DNA from: Amorphoplanes friuliensis DSM 7358
GTDB taxonomy: Bacteria > Actinomycetota > Actinomycetes > Mycobacteriales > Micromonosporaceae
Assembly (NCBI RefSeq): GCF_000494755.1
Contig: NC_022657.1
Location: 9,144,001-9,208,000, forward strand
Direction: 5' to 3'
Length of the DNA stretch: 64,000 nucleotides
Numbering within the stretch: the first letter of the stretch is position 1; each line of letters starts with the position of its first letter. Of this stretch, positions 34,587 through 44,393 are shown piece by piece. The position numbers and the translations under genes were made by a program. Under the pieces are notes generated by a model. The model was not told the origin of the DNA. It searched no databases and was given only the letters and a program-made list of their open reading frames with translations.

Positions 34587-35693
34587 TCAGGGTGCGTACG
34601 CCCAGACGGCGTTGGAGCGGGTGAGGTAGAGGCGGCCGCCGGTGACGGTGACTGGGCCGGGGTTGAGGGTGCCGATCTGATGGCCGGTGGAGGCGCGTTT
34701 GCCGGTTGCGGCGTGGAGGATGCCCAGGGGCTGGCCGGCGTCCACCGCTGTGTAGAGCAGCCCGCCCGCCCTAACCGGCTGGCTGGTGTTGCCGCGGAAG
34801 GTGGCCGTCCATTCGGGGCGGGCTGTCCGGGCGTTCAGGGCTTCGATGCCGCGAGGAATGACGCGGTAGACGCGGCGGCCATCCGCGGCGATCTGTGTGC
34901 TGGCCTTGCGCGGCGCCGTCCAGGCCGTTGCGCCGGTTGCTGCGTTTACGGCGATCAGGGCGCGGGACGGATCGGTGACGTAGAAGCGGTCGCCCGCCGG
35001 GGTGGCGGCCTGAGCGTTCCAGGTCACGCGTTTGCTCCAGAGTGCCTTTCCGGTGGTGATCGAAATCGTGCGGGTGCCCGCGCCGTTGATCATTAGGCGG
35101 CCGTTTGCGGATACGCCGGAGGACTTGTAGTTGAGGAGGGTCCAGCGTTCTGTTCCGTCGGTTACGCGGAGGCCGGTCACTTCCGGGGTGTCCGATTCTG
35201 AGGAGCCGCTCACCGCGGCGATGCCCTTGTCCACGACAAGGGTCTCCACCGGAAATGATGTTCCGGCCGACCAGGCTTCCTTGCCTGATGTCACGTGGAG
35301 CGCGAGCACGGCACCATTCGGGTCGCTCTGGGATTGGCAGCCGTGGTTGGCGGCGATCAGGAGGCCGCCGGCCACGGCCAATCGGGGTGTGCTTTCGTCT
35401 TCGGGGCTGGCCCAGCGGTAGCGCCAGGAGAGGCGGCCGGTTCCGGCTTGGAAGGCGGCGATGCCGGTTGCTTCGGTGACGAAGACCCGGCCGCCGGAGA
35501 CCAGTGGTTGTGACGGGCCTGAGCAGGACCAGGATGGTGATGTGGCCAGGGGTGCGGTCCAGCGGCTCTCGAGGGCGTTGACGGTGCCCGCGTTGATCAC
35601 TGATTCGCTGGGGTTGTAGTAGGTGTCGGCGGGGCTGTAGCCCGGTGCGGTCCAGGCGGACAGGAGTGCGGCGGTCGCGAGCTGGGCGAGCAT
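34587..35693 (-). CDS. Secreted PQQ-like beta-propeller protein
   Basis: 368 residues. A short hydrophobic leader (about residues 1-20) is followed by WTAPGYSPADTYYNPSESVINAGTVNALESRWTA, the usual opening of PQQ/quinoprotein-type propellers, then repeated blade units such as GGRVFVTEATGIAAFQAGTGRLSWRY, NGAVLALHVTSGKEAWSAG and DRFYVTDPSRALIAVNAATGATAWTA. No quinone or metal ligand set is evident, so it is likely a binding or structural propeller outside the cell. It shares a 207-base divergent region with the large nuclease gene; the tail ends 4 bases from the helicase stop. Confidence 0.88.
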   Translation of the reverse strand: MLAQLATAALLSAWTAPGYSPADTYYNPSESVINAGTVNALESRWTAPLATSPSWSCSGPSQPLVSGGRVFVTEATGIAAFQAGTGRLSWRYRWASPEDESTPRLAVAGGLLIAANHGCQSQSDPNGAVLALHVTSGKEAWSAGTSFPVETLVVDKGIAAVSGSSESDTPEVTGLRVTDGTERWTLLNYKSSGVSANGRLMINGAGTRTISITTGKALWSKRVTWNAQAATPAGDRFYVTDPSRALIAVNAATGATAWTAPRKASTQIAADGRRVYRVIPRGIEALNARTARPEWTATFRGNTSQPVRAGGLLYTAVDAGQPLGILHAATGKRASTGHQIGTLNPGPVTVTGGRLYLTRSNAVWAYAP

Positions 35694-35900
35694 GAGGTCC
35701 TCCAGTGGTTTGCGGCTTTTGCGGGGGTAACGTAAGCCGCGAAAACCCGGCCTCGTGCGACAACGGCAAAAAGTGACGGAAAGGCGACGGAACAGGCCCT
35801 TGATGAAAGCTCTATGCCCTTTCGTTACCTGAACGAGTGTCGATCGTCATTGGACTTACTTACGCTGCGGCGCATTGACTTCCCAGGAGGACAGGTCTAA

Positions 35901-38900
35901 ATGCGTCGATATATGCGCGAGCGGTACAACCGCTCGGCACTGCGCGCCGTTGGTGCAGCCGTGGTGGCCACCGCTCTCGGCTTGAGTTTCACCGGACCCG
36001 TGAACGCTGCCGCGAAAGCCGCCGAAACACCGTTTATCAGTGAAATTCACTACGACAATGCGGGTGCGGACAGCGGCGAGGCGATCGAGATCCAGGCGCC
36101 GGCCGGGTTTGATCTCAGCGGCTGGCAGATCGTTCTCTACAACGGATCCAATGGCGCGGCGTACAACACCGTGACGCTCAGCGGTGTGGTTCCGGCCGCC
36201 GGTGTTGTCGTGCAGGCGTACCCGGTGAACGGTGTTCAGAACGGTCCGCCCGACGGCGTCGCGCTGGTGGACGCGGCCGGTGGCGTCGCCGAGTTCCTCA
36301 CGTACGAGGGGCCCATGACGGCGACCGGCGGTCCTGCGGCCGGGATGACCGGTGTGGACATCGGTGTCTCGGAGCCGGACTCCACCCCGGTGGGCTCGTC
36401 GCTGCAGAAGATCGACGGGGTCTGGAAGGGCCCGGCGGCGAACAGCTTCGGCAAGCTGAACGCGGTCGTGACCGACCCGGACCCGGACCCGGATCCGCCC
36501 GTCGGCTGCACCACCGCACCTGATCACACGATCGCCCAGGTGCAGGGCACCGGCACGGCGACCGAGCTGGCCGGCACCCGTGTCACCGTCGAGGGTGTGG
36601 TGACCGCCGACCACCGCGCGGGTGGCTACAACGGCGTTTACGTGCAGACCGCGGGCAGCGGCGGCGATCGCCCCGTGGCCGCCGGCACCGCGTCCGACGG
36701 CATTTTTGTCTACCTGACCACCGACGCCGCTGTGCACCCGGCAGTCGCGATCGGTGACCTGGTGCGGGTCAGTGGCACCCCGACCGAGTTCAACGGCCTC
36801 ACCCAGCTGGCCATCGCCGCGAAGGCCGACGTGCAGATCTGCTCGCACGGCGCGCCGCTGCCGGCGCCCGTCGCGCTGAGCCTGCCGCTGGCCGACGACG
36901 CCCGCGAGTCGGCCGAGTCCATGCTGGTCGCGCCGGTCGGTGCGTACTCGGTGTCGGACGTCTTCAACACGAACCGCTTCGGCGAGGTCGTGCTCGCGGC
37001 CGGCAACGCGCCGGCGCGGGTTCCCACGGATGTGGCTCGTCCCGGCACGGACGCCGCGGCGCAGGTCAAGGCGGCCAACAAGCTCGGCCGCATCCTGCTG
37101 GACGACGGCCGGACGACCAACCTGTCCTCGGCCGGCCTCGCGCCGCCGTACCTGTCCAAGGACGACCCGGTCCGGGTCGGTGACACGGTCGAGGCCTTCG
37201 CGCCGTCCGTGCTCGGCTTCGGTTTCAGCGAGTGGCGCCTGCAGCCGACCCTCCCGGTCGCTGCCGACACTCCCGCGACCGGTCGCACGACCTTCAAGGA
37301 CACCAACCCGCGTACGCCCGGACCGGCCGACGTGGGCGGGGACATCCGCCTGGCCAGCTTCAACGTGCTGAACTACTTCGTGCACTTCGGTGGCGAGGCG
37401 CGCGGTGCGACGACTCCCGAGGCGCTGGCCAAGCAGCAGGCGAAGATCGTCTCGGCGATCACGGCGCTGGACGCCGACGTGGTCGCGCTGATGGAGATCG
37501 AAAACTCGGTCCGCTTCAACACCGAGGACCCGCAGCAGGCGCTGAAGACGCTGGTCGGAGCCCTGAACGAGGCTGACGGCGCGGGCACGTGGGATTACGT
37601 GCGCAGCCCGGCCGAGCTGCCCGCCGCCGCCCAGCAGGACTTCATCACGACCGCGATCATCTTCAAGCCGGCCAAGGTCACGCCCAAGGGTGCGGCCCGG
37701 TCGATCAACGACGAGACGGTGTGGTCCAACGCCCGCGAGCCGATCGCTCAGGCGTTCACCTCCGGGTCGATCACCTTCACGGTCGTCGCCAACCACTTCA
37801 AGTCGAAGAGTGCGTCGACCACGCCGACCGGCGACAACGTCGACACCGGTGACGGACAGGGCCCGTTCAACGGCGACCGTGTCCGGCAGGCGAAGTCCCT
37901 CGCGACGTTCGTGGACGACCTGAAGACCAGCAGCGGCAGCGACCAGGTGCTGCTGCTCGGCGACTTCAACGCGTACACGCAGGAGGACCCGCTGCAGGCC
38001 CTGTACGACAAGGGCTTCACCGACGTCCACAGCACGTACGCGCAGGGCAAGTACTCGTACGTGTTCTCCGGTGAGACGGGCTCGCTCGACCACGGTCTCG
38101 CCACCGCCTCGATGGCGCAGCGGGTCACGGGCGTGGACATCTGGAACATCAACTCGGTCGAGTCGTTCGCGTTCCAGTACGACGGGTTCGCCCCGTTCTA
38201 CGACGCCGGCCCGTACCGTGCGAGCGACCATGACCCGGTCGTGGTCGGTCTCGACACCGGTGCGCCGAAGCCGGTCGATCTGCAGCTGCTCAGCATCAAC
38301 GACTTCCACGGCCGGCTCGAGTCCCCCGCCACCGTCGACGGCAAGCCCGTCGGTGGCGCGGCCCAGCTCGTCGGGATGGTCAACCAGCTGCGGGCGGCCA
38401 ACCCGAACACCGCGTGGGTGTCGGCGGGCGACAACATCGGCGCCTCTACGTTCATCTCCGCGATCGACGGCGACAACCCGACGATCGACGCCCTGAACGC
38501 CGGGCACCTGAACGTCTCGGCGGTCGGTAACCACGAGTTCGACAAGGGACTCGCGGACCTGCTGGGCCGGGTCGAGACCCGGGCCGACTTCCCGTACCTC
38601 GCGGCGAACGTCTACAAGGACGACAAGCGGGTGCTGCCCGGATACGTCGTGCAGAGCCTGGGCGGTGTCCGGGTGGGTTACATCGGTGTGGTCACCGAGC
38701 AGACCGGTTCGCTGGTCAGCCCGGACGGCATCGCCGGTGTGCAGTTCCGTGACCCGGTGGCCGAGGCCAACACCGTCGCCTCGCAGCTGTCCGACGGCAA
38801 CGACACGAACGGCGAGGCCGACGTGCTGGTGCTGCTCGCGCACGAGGGCGCGGCCTCCGAGAACATCGGCTCCGCGGCCGACCTGGTGGCGGACCCGGTC

Positions 38901-40736
38901 TTCGGCGAGTTCACCCAGGTCAGCGCCGACATCGACGCCATCTTCAGCGGCCACACCCACCAGCCGTACGCGTTCCAGGTGCCGATCCCCGGCACGGACC
39001 GCACGCGTCCGGTGATCCAGGCCGAGGACTACGGCGTCAAGCTCGGCAAGGCCGTGCTCACCTACGACCCCGCCACCGACTCGGTGACGGCGTCGACGGC
39101 GGAGCTGCTCCCGGTTGTCGGTGCGACGCCGGACCCGACGGTCGCCGGCATCGTGGCGACCGCCAAGGCGAACGCCACCGAGCTCGGCAAGCAGCCCCTG
39201 GGCAAGATCACCGCGGACATCAAGCGGGGTTACACCGGTGGCACCGAGAACCGTGGCATCGAATCGGTGATGGGCAACTTCATCGCCGACGTGCAGCTCG
39301 ACCAGACCAGTGCCGCCGGTCGCGGAGGTGCTCAGATCGCCTTCATGAACCCCGGCGGTCTCCGGGCCGATCTTGTGTACGGGACCGACGGCACGGTCAC
39401 CTACGCGGACGCGTTCTCGGTCCAGCCGTTCGCCAACGACGTGGTGACACAGACGCTCACCGGCGCCAAGATCAAGCAGGTGCTCGAGGAGCAGTGGCAG
39501 CCGGACGGGGCTTCCCGGCCGGTGCTGCACCTCGGTGTGTCGAAGGGGCTCACCTACTCCTACGACGCCGCGCAGCCGCGGGGTCAGCGGATCATCGCGT
39601 CGTCGCTCGAGCTCAACGGGGTCACGCTGAACCCGACGGGCACCTACCGCGTGACGTCGAACTCGTTCCTCGCCTCGGGTGGCGACAACTTCACCACCCT
39701 GGGCACCGGAACGGACCGGAAGACCACCGGCGACAACGACCTCACCATGCTGGTCAACTACTTCGCCGCGCACTCCCCGGTCACGGCCGACCCGGCACCG
39801 CGCTCCACGGCGGGCGTGCTGGACGGCACGGCGCCGACGGGCACCTTCGCCCTGAACACCGCGGCGATCTGGCCCGGGCAGTCGGTCCAGCTGACCCAGA
39901 CCGCCCTGGCCGACAACGTGAGCACCCCTGCGGGCATCCGCCGGGTCATCACCTGGGGTGACGGCAGCGCGCCGCAGACCCTCGCCGCCGGTGCCACGAG
40001 TGCTGCTCACGCGTACGCGAAGGTGGGTAGCTATCAGGTCTCGGTCGCGCTGACCGACGAGGCCGGCAACACCGGGCCGGCGACCTTGAGCTCTGCGACG
40101 GTTGTCGTGGCTGCTCAGCCGGGTCGTTACACCGTGGACCGGACCTCGATCTGGGCGACCCAATCGGTGAAGCTCAGCCTGACCGGCCTGACCGGTGCCA
40201 CCAAGGTCGAGGTGGCCTGGGGTGACGGTGCCATCACGACGATGTCGCCGAACGTCACCTCCGCGGCGCACAGCTACACCAAGGCCGGCACCTTCAAGAT
40301 CAAGGTGACGCCGTCCAACGCGGCCGGTGCCGGTGCGCCGGTCACGGTCGCGTCGATCAAGGTCACCAAGGACACGTTCAAGCCGGCGGTGGCGCTGCAG
40401 GTGCCGAACAGCCCGACCAAGGCCTCGTCCTGGTCGAAGGTCTCCGGCGTGGTGTCCGACAAGGGCCTCGGCGCGGCCAAGGTCCGCGTCAAGCTGATCG
40501 AGCAGCGCTCCGGCAAGTGGTACTTCTACAGCGGCAGCAAGTGGGAGAAGGCCTCCTCGGAGCGCAAGGCGTCGGCGCAGGCCAAGGAGATCACCGTGAT
40601 CCCCACGGCCCGCGGCACGTGGAGCGTCGGCATCAAGGGCGTCAAGAAGGGCACCCTGAAGGTCACCTACGCGGCGACCGACAAGGCCGGCAACACCTCC
40701 TCGGCGAAGATCCACACCCAGAAGATCACCAAGTAA
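35901..40736 (+). CDS. Secreted multidomain nuclease / 5'-nucleotidase (ExeM-NucH type)
   Basis: 1611 residues, AGGAGG 10 bases before ATG 35901. Signal peptide (about 1-37, AAKA), then a lamin-tail-like domain (FISEIHYDNAGADSGEAIEI), an OB-like region, and an endonuclease/exonuclease/phosphatase domain (about 480-785; IRLASFNVLNYF, LMEIENS, LLLGDFNAY, ASDHDPVVV). A calcineurin-type 5'-nucleotidase domain follows (about 794-1060; LLSINDFHGRLE, GNHEFDKG, GHTHQPY), then the 5'-nucleotidase C-terminal domain (about 1115-1300; MGNFIADV, NPGGLRADL), two PKD-like domains and a basic C-terminal domain. It likely degrades extracellular DNA and dephosphorylates the nucleotides. Metal ligands are all present. 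No LPXTG sorting signal is seen. A hairpin terminator follows. Confidence 0.95.
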   Translation: MRRYMRERYNRSALRAVGAAVVATALGLSFTGPVNAAAKAAETPFISEIHYDNAGADSGEAIEIQAPAGFDLSGWQIVLYNGSNGAAYNTVTLSGVVPAAGVVVQAYPVNGVQNGPPDGVALVDAAGGVAEFLTYEGPMTATGGPAAGMTGVDIGVSEPDSTPVGSSLQKIDGVWKGPAANSFGKLNAVVTDPDPDPDPPVGCTTAPDHTIAQVQGTGTATELAGTRVTVEGVVTADHRAGGYNGVYVQTAGSGGDRPVAAGTASDGIFVYLTTDAAVHPAVAIGDLVRVSGTPTEFNGLTQLAIAAKADVQICSHGAPLPAPVALSLPLADDARESAESMLVAPVGAYSVSDVFNTNRFGEVVLAAGNAPARVPTDVARPGTDAAAQVKAANKLGRILLDDGRTTNLSSAGLAPPYLSKDDPVRVGDTVEAFAPSVLGFGFSEWRLQPTLPVAADTPATGRTTFKDTNPRTPGPADVGGDIRLASFNVLNYFVHFGGEARGATTPEALAKQQAKIVSAITALDADVVALMEIENSVRFNTEDPQQALKTLVGALNEADGAGTWDYVRSPAELPAAAQQDFITTAIIFKPAKVTPKGAARSINDETVWSNAREPIAQAFTSGSITFTVVANHFKSKSASTTPTGDNVDTGDGQGPFNGDRVRQAKSLATFVDDLKTSSGSDQVLLLGDFNAYTQEDPLQALYDKGFTDVHSTYAQGKYSYVFSGETGSLDHGLATASMAQRVTGVDIWNINSVESFAFQYDGFAPFYDAGPYRASDHDPVVVGLDTGAPKPVDLQLLSINDFHGRLESPATVDGKPVGGAAQLVGMVNQLRAANPNTAWVSAGDNIGASTFISAIDGDNPTIDALNAGHLNVSAVGNHEFDKGLADLLGRVETRADFPYLAANVYKDDKRVLPGYVVQSLGGVRVGYIGVVTEQTGSLVSPDGIAGVQFRDPVAEANTVASQLSDGNDTNGEADVLVLLAHEGAASENIGSAADLVADPVFGEFTQVSADIDAIFSGHTHQPYAFQVPIPGTDRTRPVIQAEDYGVKLGKAVLTYDPATDSVTASTAELLPVVGATPDPTVAGIVATAKANATELGKQPLGKITADIKRGYTGGTENRGIESVMGNFIADVQLDQTSAAGRGGAQIAFMNPGGLRADLVYGTDGTVTYADAFSVQPFANDVVTQTLTGAKIKQVLEEQWQPDGASRPVLHLGVSKGLTYSYDAAQPRGQRIIASSLELNGVTLNPTGTYRVTSNSFLASGGDNFTTLGTGTDRKTTGDNDLTMLVNYFAAHSPVTADPAPRSTAGVLDGTAPTGTFALNTAAIWPGQSVQLTQTALADNVSTPAGIRRVITWGDGSAPQTLAAGATSAAHAYAKVGSYQVSVALTDEAGNTGPATLSSATVVVAAQPGRYTVDRTSIWATQSVKLSLTGLTGATKVEVAWGDGAITTMSPNVTSAAHSYTKAGTFKIKVTPSNAAGAGAPVTVASIKVTKDTFKPAVALQVPNSPTKASSWSKVSGVVSDKGLGAAKVRVKLIEQRSGKWYFYSGSKWEKASSERKASAQAKEITVIPTARGTWSVGIKGVKKGTLKVTYAATDKAGNTSSAKIHTQKITK

Positions 40737-40748
40737 CCCGTACGCGGA

Positions 40749-40778
40749 AAGGCCCTCACCGTGCGCGGTGGGGGCCTT
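40749..40778 (+). terminator. Terminator after the large nuclease gene
   Basis: AAGGCCCTCACCG pairs with CGGTGGGGGCCTT (one wobble) around TGCG, followed by CTCCGTTTC. It lies 12 bases after the stop and before the DUF1206 gene. Confidence 0.85.
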
Positions 40779-40816
40779 CTCCGTTTCTGGCGGAACCCGG
40801 CTGGGCATTGGGAGCC

Positions 40817-41641
40817 ATGCCCTCCCTCTCCTCGCAGGCCCGCGGCGCTGCGTCGCGTACCGCCGGCAGCACCTGGCTGGAACAGCTCACCCGCGGTGGC
40901 CTCGTCGGGTACGGGATCATCCATCTGCTCTTCGCCTGGCTCATCCTCCAGATCGCCTTCGACGGCTCCGGCGCCGACGGCGACCAGTCCGGCGCCCTGC
41001 ACGAGCTCGCCGAGCGGCCGTTCGGCACGTTCCTGATCGCCGTGATCGTCATCGGGATGTTCGCTCTGGTGATCTGGCAGGTCCTCGAGGCAGCGATCGG
41101 CCACCGCTCCGAGCGCGGCCGCCACCGCGTCTACGAACGCATCGTCTCCGCGTTCCGCGCGGCGTTCTACGCCTACTTCGCCTGGACGGGCATCAAGGTC
41201 CTCCGCGGCAAGAAGGCCTCCAGCGCCGACACCCAGCAGAAGGCCAGCGAGGACCTGATGGCGTCGACCGGCGGCCGCATCACCGTCGCGCTCGCCGGCA
41301 TCGTGATCGCCGCCATCGGCATCGGCCTAGTCATCTACGGCATCAAGCAGAAGTTCGAGAAGCACCTCAAGGTCAGCCAGATGAACGCCCGCATGCGCCG
41401 GCTCAGCCTCCGCCTCGGCGTCGCCGGCTACACCGCCAAGGGCCTCGCGTACGGCATCGCCGGCGTGCTGTTCCTGACCGCGGCCATCCAGTACGACGCC
41501 GACAAGGCCCGCGGCCTGGACGCAACTCTCAAAGTCCTGGCCGAGCAGAGCTACGGCCCGTGGCTGCTGGCCCTCGCCGCCCTGGGCATCGCCGCGTACG
41601 GCCTCTTCTCGATCGTCCAGGCCCGCTACCGCAAGGTGTAG
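40817..41641 (+). CDS. DUF1206 membrane protein
   Basis: 274 residues from ATG 40817 with GGGAG close upstream. Three similar units of two membrane helices can be followed (LEQLTRGGLVGYGIIHLLFAWLILQIAF; YERIVSAFRAAFYAYFAWTGIKVL; LRLGVAGYTAKGLAYGIAGVLFLTAAI), the DUF1206 triple repeat. Function unknown; the family is common in actinobacteria and cyanobacteria. The last 16 bases overlap the 3' end of the converging GNAT gene. Confidence 0.92.
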   Translation: MPSLSSQARGAASRTAGSTWLEQLTRGGLVGYGIIHLLFAWLILQIAFDGSGADGDQSGALHELAERPFGTFLIAVIVIGMFALVIWQVLEAAIGHRSERGRHRVYERIVSAFRAAFYAYFAWTGIKVLRGKKASSADTQQKASEDLMASTGGRITVALAGIVIAAIGIGLVIYGIKQKFEKHLKVSQMNARMRRLSLRLGVAGYTAKGLAYGIAGVLFLTAAIQYDADKARGLDATLKVLAEQSYGPWLLALAALGIAAYGLFSIVQARYRKV

Positions 41642-42075
41642 TGAACTGCCCGGAACGGCCAGGCTTCCCGGAGCCAGGCAGCCACCACGTGGGTCAGCGG
41701 CCCGTCCAGCTCAGCCCGGGCCGCGCTCACCCAGGACGACACGTCCACCTCACCCTGCGCAACCGCAGGCTTGAGATAGACACAGCCGATCACGTCTCCG
41801 GTCACGTCTTCGATCACCGAGTACGCGAAGTCCACCCGCCGGGCCGACCGCTCGGCGTGGCTCTCCAGATCAGCCAGGTTCTGCGCCGGCGTCATCCCGG
41901 CCGCGGGCGGCCACCCGCGGCCGAAACCCGGCGTCGACCGGATGTGTTCGATGCTCGACATCCAGGCCGCGTGATCCGCCTCGTTGTGCTGAGGCCCCAG
42001 CAGTTCGAGCCTGAACCCGTCACCGACGAACACCTCGGGGACCACAAAGGCATCGTCGACCAACGCATCTCTCAC
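41626..42075 (-). CDS. GNAT-type N-acetyltransferase-like protein
   Basis: 149 residues from GTG 42075, which overlaps the TGA of the DUF1996 gene by 4 bases; the frame upstream belongs to that gene's region. Features: FRLELLGPQHNEADHAAWMSSIEHI, FAYSVIEDVTGDVIGCVYLKP (a typical GNAT strand 4/5) and AWPFRAVHYTLR. The acetyl-CoA loop Q/RxxGxG/A is not clear, so the protein may bind or modify an unknown small molecule. Similar proteins with 'ASPGFGRGWP' segments are common in actinomycetes. Confidence 0.75.
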   Translation of the reverse strand: MRDALVDDAFVVPEVFVGDGFRLELLGPQHNEADHAAWMSSIEHIRSTPGFGRGWPPAAGMTPAQNLADLESHAERSARRVDFAYSVIEDVTGDVIGCVYLKPAVAQGEVDVSSWVSAARAELDGPLTHVVAAWLREAWPFRAVHYTLR

Positions 42076-43232
42076 TTGTAGTACCCGTAGTTGTCGCACG
42101 TCTTGCGCTGGAGGATGCAGTTTTTCGTGCGCTTGTTCATGGCGTCGGCATCCCACATGACAAAGGCGTCGCCGTGCATCGAGGAGGCGCTCTTGCCTGT
42201 CTTGTCGGACGACAGGTAATAGCCGGCCTTGGTGCCCTTCGCGCCGTACTGGATGTCGAAGGTGATTGCCGGGATGCGGACCGGGTGGCTGCGCGGGCAG
42301 GCGCTGTCGGAGCCGAAGACCACGTGGTCCTTGTGGTTGGGGCTGTCCAGGTGCTTGCCGTCCCAGCAGTCCGGGAACTGCATCATGAAGTGCAGCGTGG
42401 CCGGTTGCCCGCAGATGGGCCAGTTGCCGTTGGTGCTGCGGGCGATGCCGTCGAGGTCACCCGGCCCGTAGAACGCGCAGTAGAACTGTCCCTGCGCACC
42501 CCGCGGCGTCGGCACCTTCTTCTTGGCGTCACCGACGACCATGCGCAGGCCGTTCGGCATCGGCATCTGACCCGCCGAATTGTTCCGCAGCGAACGGTAG
42601 TAGACCCGGAAACCCGTCGTCTCGACCGGCTTGTTCGTGGCGTTGTCGTACAGGGTCGGCACCCAGTAGGCGGAATGGTCCTCGACCGGCTTGCAGGTCG
42701 TGGCCGTGAACTTCATCAGATCCCCGGCCTTGGTGTCGGCGTCCAGCGCCTTGTTGCCGACGAACGAATGCATGTGCGAGGCGCCCGGCAGCCCGGGCAG
42801 GACGATCGGATCGTCCGCCAGCCGGTGGCTGTATTTGCAGTCCGCCCGGAACTCGGGCAGGTTACCCACTCCGGCCGGGACCGGGTCGGTCTTCCTCCCC
42901 TTGTACGCGGAGACCTGCGCCTTCCACGCCGCCTGGTCGACGGGCACCCAACCACCCTTGGGCGTCTCCACGACCGGCGCGGCCGCCTTTTTCGGCTTCT
43001 TGGAAGCGGTCGTCGACACGGAAGGCACCGCCGATGGCACCGCACTCGCCGCCGTTGTCGCCGTGGAACCTCCGGCCGACGGCGGCGCGTAGGGCACGGA
43101 CTGAGCCACCGCACTGGTCGGCCCAGGCTCGGCCCCCAGGTAGACGGCGGCACCCGCGACAGCGATCACCCCGACGGCCAGACAGGCACCGACAACGGTC
43201 AGACCCTGCTTACGGGACGCGTGCTTCGACAC
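42072..43232 (-). CDS. Membrane-anchored/secreted DUF1996 protein
   Basis: 386 residues. A basic start and one hydrophobic segment (about residues 9-30, LTVVGACLAVGVIAVAGAAVYLG) lead into a Ser/Thr/Ala-rich linker and a DUF1996 domain: FRADCKYSHRLADDPIVLPGLPGASHMHSFVGNKALDADTKAG, DHSAYWVPTLYDN, WPICGQPATLHFMMQFPDCWDGKHLDSPNHKDHV, CPRSHPVRIPAI. This family occurs in actinomycetes and fungi, is extracellular and is rich in conserved His/Cys, but its activity is unknown. It is co-translated with the downstream GNAT gene. Confidence 0.92.
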   Translation of the reverse strand: MSKHASRKQGLTVVGACLAVGVIAVAGAAVYLGAEPGPTSAVAQSVPYAPPSAGGSTATTAASAVPSAVPSVSTTASKKPKKAAAPVVETPKGGWVPVDQAAWKAQVSAYKGRKTDPVPAGVGNLPEFRADCKYSHRLADDPIVLPGLPGASHMHSFVGNKALDADTKAGDLMKFTATTCKPVEDHSAYWVPTLYDNATNKPVETTGFRVYYRSLRNNSAGQMPMPNGLRMVVGDAKKKVPTPRGAQGQFYCAFYGPGDLDGIARSTNGNWPICGQPATLHFMMQFPDCWDGKHLDSPNHKDHVVFGSDSACPRSHPVRIPAITFDIQYGAKGTKAGYYLSSDKTGKSASSMHGDAFVMWDADAMNKRTKNCILQRKTCDNYGYYK

Positions 43233-43376
43233 CGGTCACTCCCCATTCAGAACTCGCAACAGCGACCGATGCTAGGTGCTCACCGGCCGCATCCGTTCCG
43301 AACTTAAGACCGAGCTAAAGGCCCGGCGCCGTTATTTACCCGAGCGGCCAGTTCTCCGGAATTGTTGTTATCGCTG

Positions 43377-44393
43377 TCAGACCAGCCGCCGCCGGATCCA
43401 CCAGAGGGAGAACAGAGCCAGTGCGGCGGTCAGCACGAACAGAGCGCCGAACTCCCGCCACTGCAGGGTCCAGAACTTCGAGGCCGGCACGGAAACCACC
43501 TCCAACTCGAGTCCCTGCCCCTCCAACCACCTCGGGCACGTCTCGCGGTCACGCGGGGCGTCGGGACCACACTGGGTCAGGTCGGCCGGCCCTTTGAACT
43601 CCGCTCCGGTCGAGGTCAGCGTGGTGCTCGACACGATCCAGTCACCCCTGAGGTCGGGCTCGACCTCAATCGTCATCTCCCGGGTGTCGGGGTTCATCGA
43701 GATCCCGAAATCCCCCTCCACCTGCAGCGGGGCAGTCGTCGTGACCGGTTGAGCGAGCCAGGGGCGCACCACGAACGGCATGGCGACCTGGATGCTGACG
43801 ATCACCAGCAGGGTCACCGCCATCGCGGCGACACTGCGCCGGAGCAGCAGCCCGGCGGTGGCACCCACCACGAAGGCCAGCGCCGCGTAGCCGATCGGCA
43901 CGATTCCCCGGGCCGCGAACACGAGGGGGTTCATCCGGTCCGCCGACGCCCCGTCGATGGGCTGCGCCCACACGGTCAGCATCAGGCTGAGCAGGCCGGC
44001 GCCGAGAACGGCCGCTCCCCCACCCATCGCCAGCTTGGCCAGCAGCCAGCGGCCGCGACTGACGGACTGGCTGAAGACCATCCGGTACGTGCCGGACTCC
44101 AGCTCCCGGGCCACCAGCGGTGCACCCCAGAAGATGCCCACCAGAGCAGGCAGCAGGTAGACCGCCCCGATGGTAGCGATGTGGAACTCGCTCATCCAGC
44201 TCGGTTGCAGCGCCCGCAGAAATGCCTCACCGGCGTCGCGGCAGCCGTCGCCCTGGCAGCCGGTGAAGCCGGTCTGCGTGGCCAGTTCCCTGACCTCCGC
44301 CCAGCTCAGTGCGAGGCCGGCCAGGAACACCAGCACCACGGCGCCGGTGGTCAGCGCGCTTGTCCGGAACTGCCGCCAGGTCATCCAGATCAT
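43377..44393 (-). CDS. ABC transporter permease
   Basis: 338 residues from ATG 44393, overlapping the ATP-binding gene by 4 bases (ATGA). It opens MIWMTWRQFRTSALTTGAVVLVFLAG, has about six membrane segments and a long extracytoplasmic loop (about 215-310), the ABC-2-like layout. WRQFR at the start is typical of permeases found behind YtrA-type GntR regulators. It probably exports an antibiotic or peptide-like compound, or serves cell-envelope stress; substrate not predictable. Confidence 0.9.
   Translation of the reverse strand: MIWMTWRQFRTSALTTGAVVLVFLAGLALSWAEVRELATQTGFTGCQGDGCRDAGEAFLRALQPSWMSEFHIATIGAVYLLPALVGIFWGAPLVARELESGTYRMVFSQSVSRGRWLLAKLAMGGGAAVLGAGLLSLMLTVWAQPIDGASADRMNPLVFAARGIVPIGYAALAFVVGATAGLLLRRSVAAMAVTLLVIVSIQVAMPFVVRPWLAQPVTTTAPLQVEGDFGISMNPDTREMTIEVEPDLRGDWIVSSTTLTSTGAEFKGPADLTQCGPDAPRDRETCPRWLEGQGLELEVVSVPASKFWTLQWREFGALFVLTAALALFSLWWIRRRLV

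Noticed and set aside
35694..35900. PHO box for phosphate control of the nuclease/nucleotidase gene
   Set aside because: Only a single weak GTTCA-like half site is seen, not the direct repeats expected.
35856..40808. 1650-codon open frame opposite the nuclease/5'-nucleotidase gene
   Set aside because: Antisense shadow from strong GC third-position bias; the plus-strand product has a signal peptide and all catalytic motifs.
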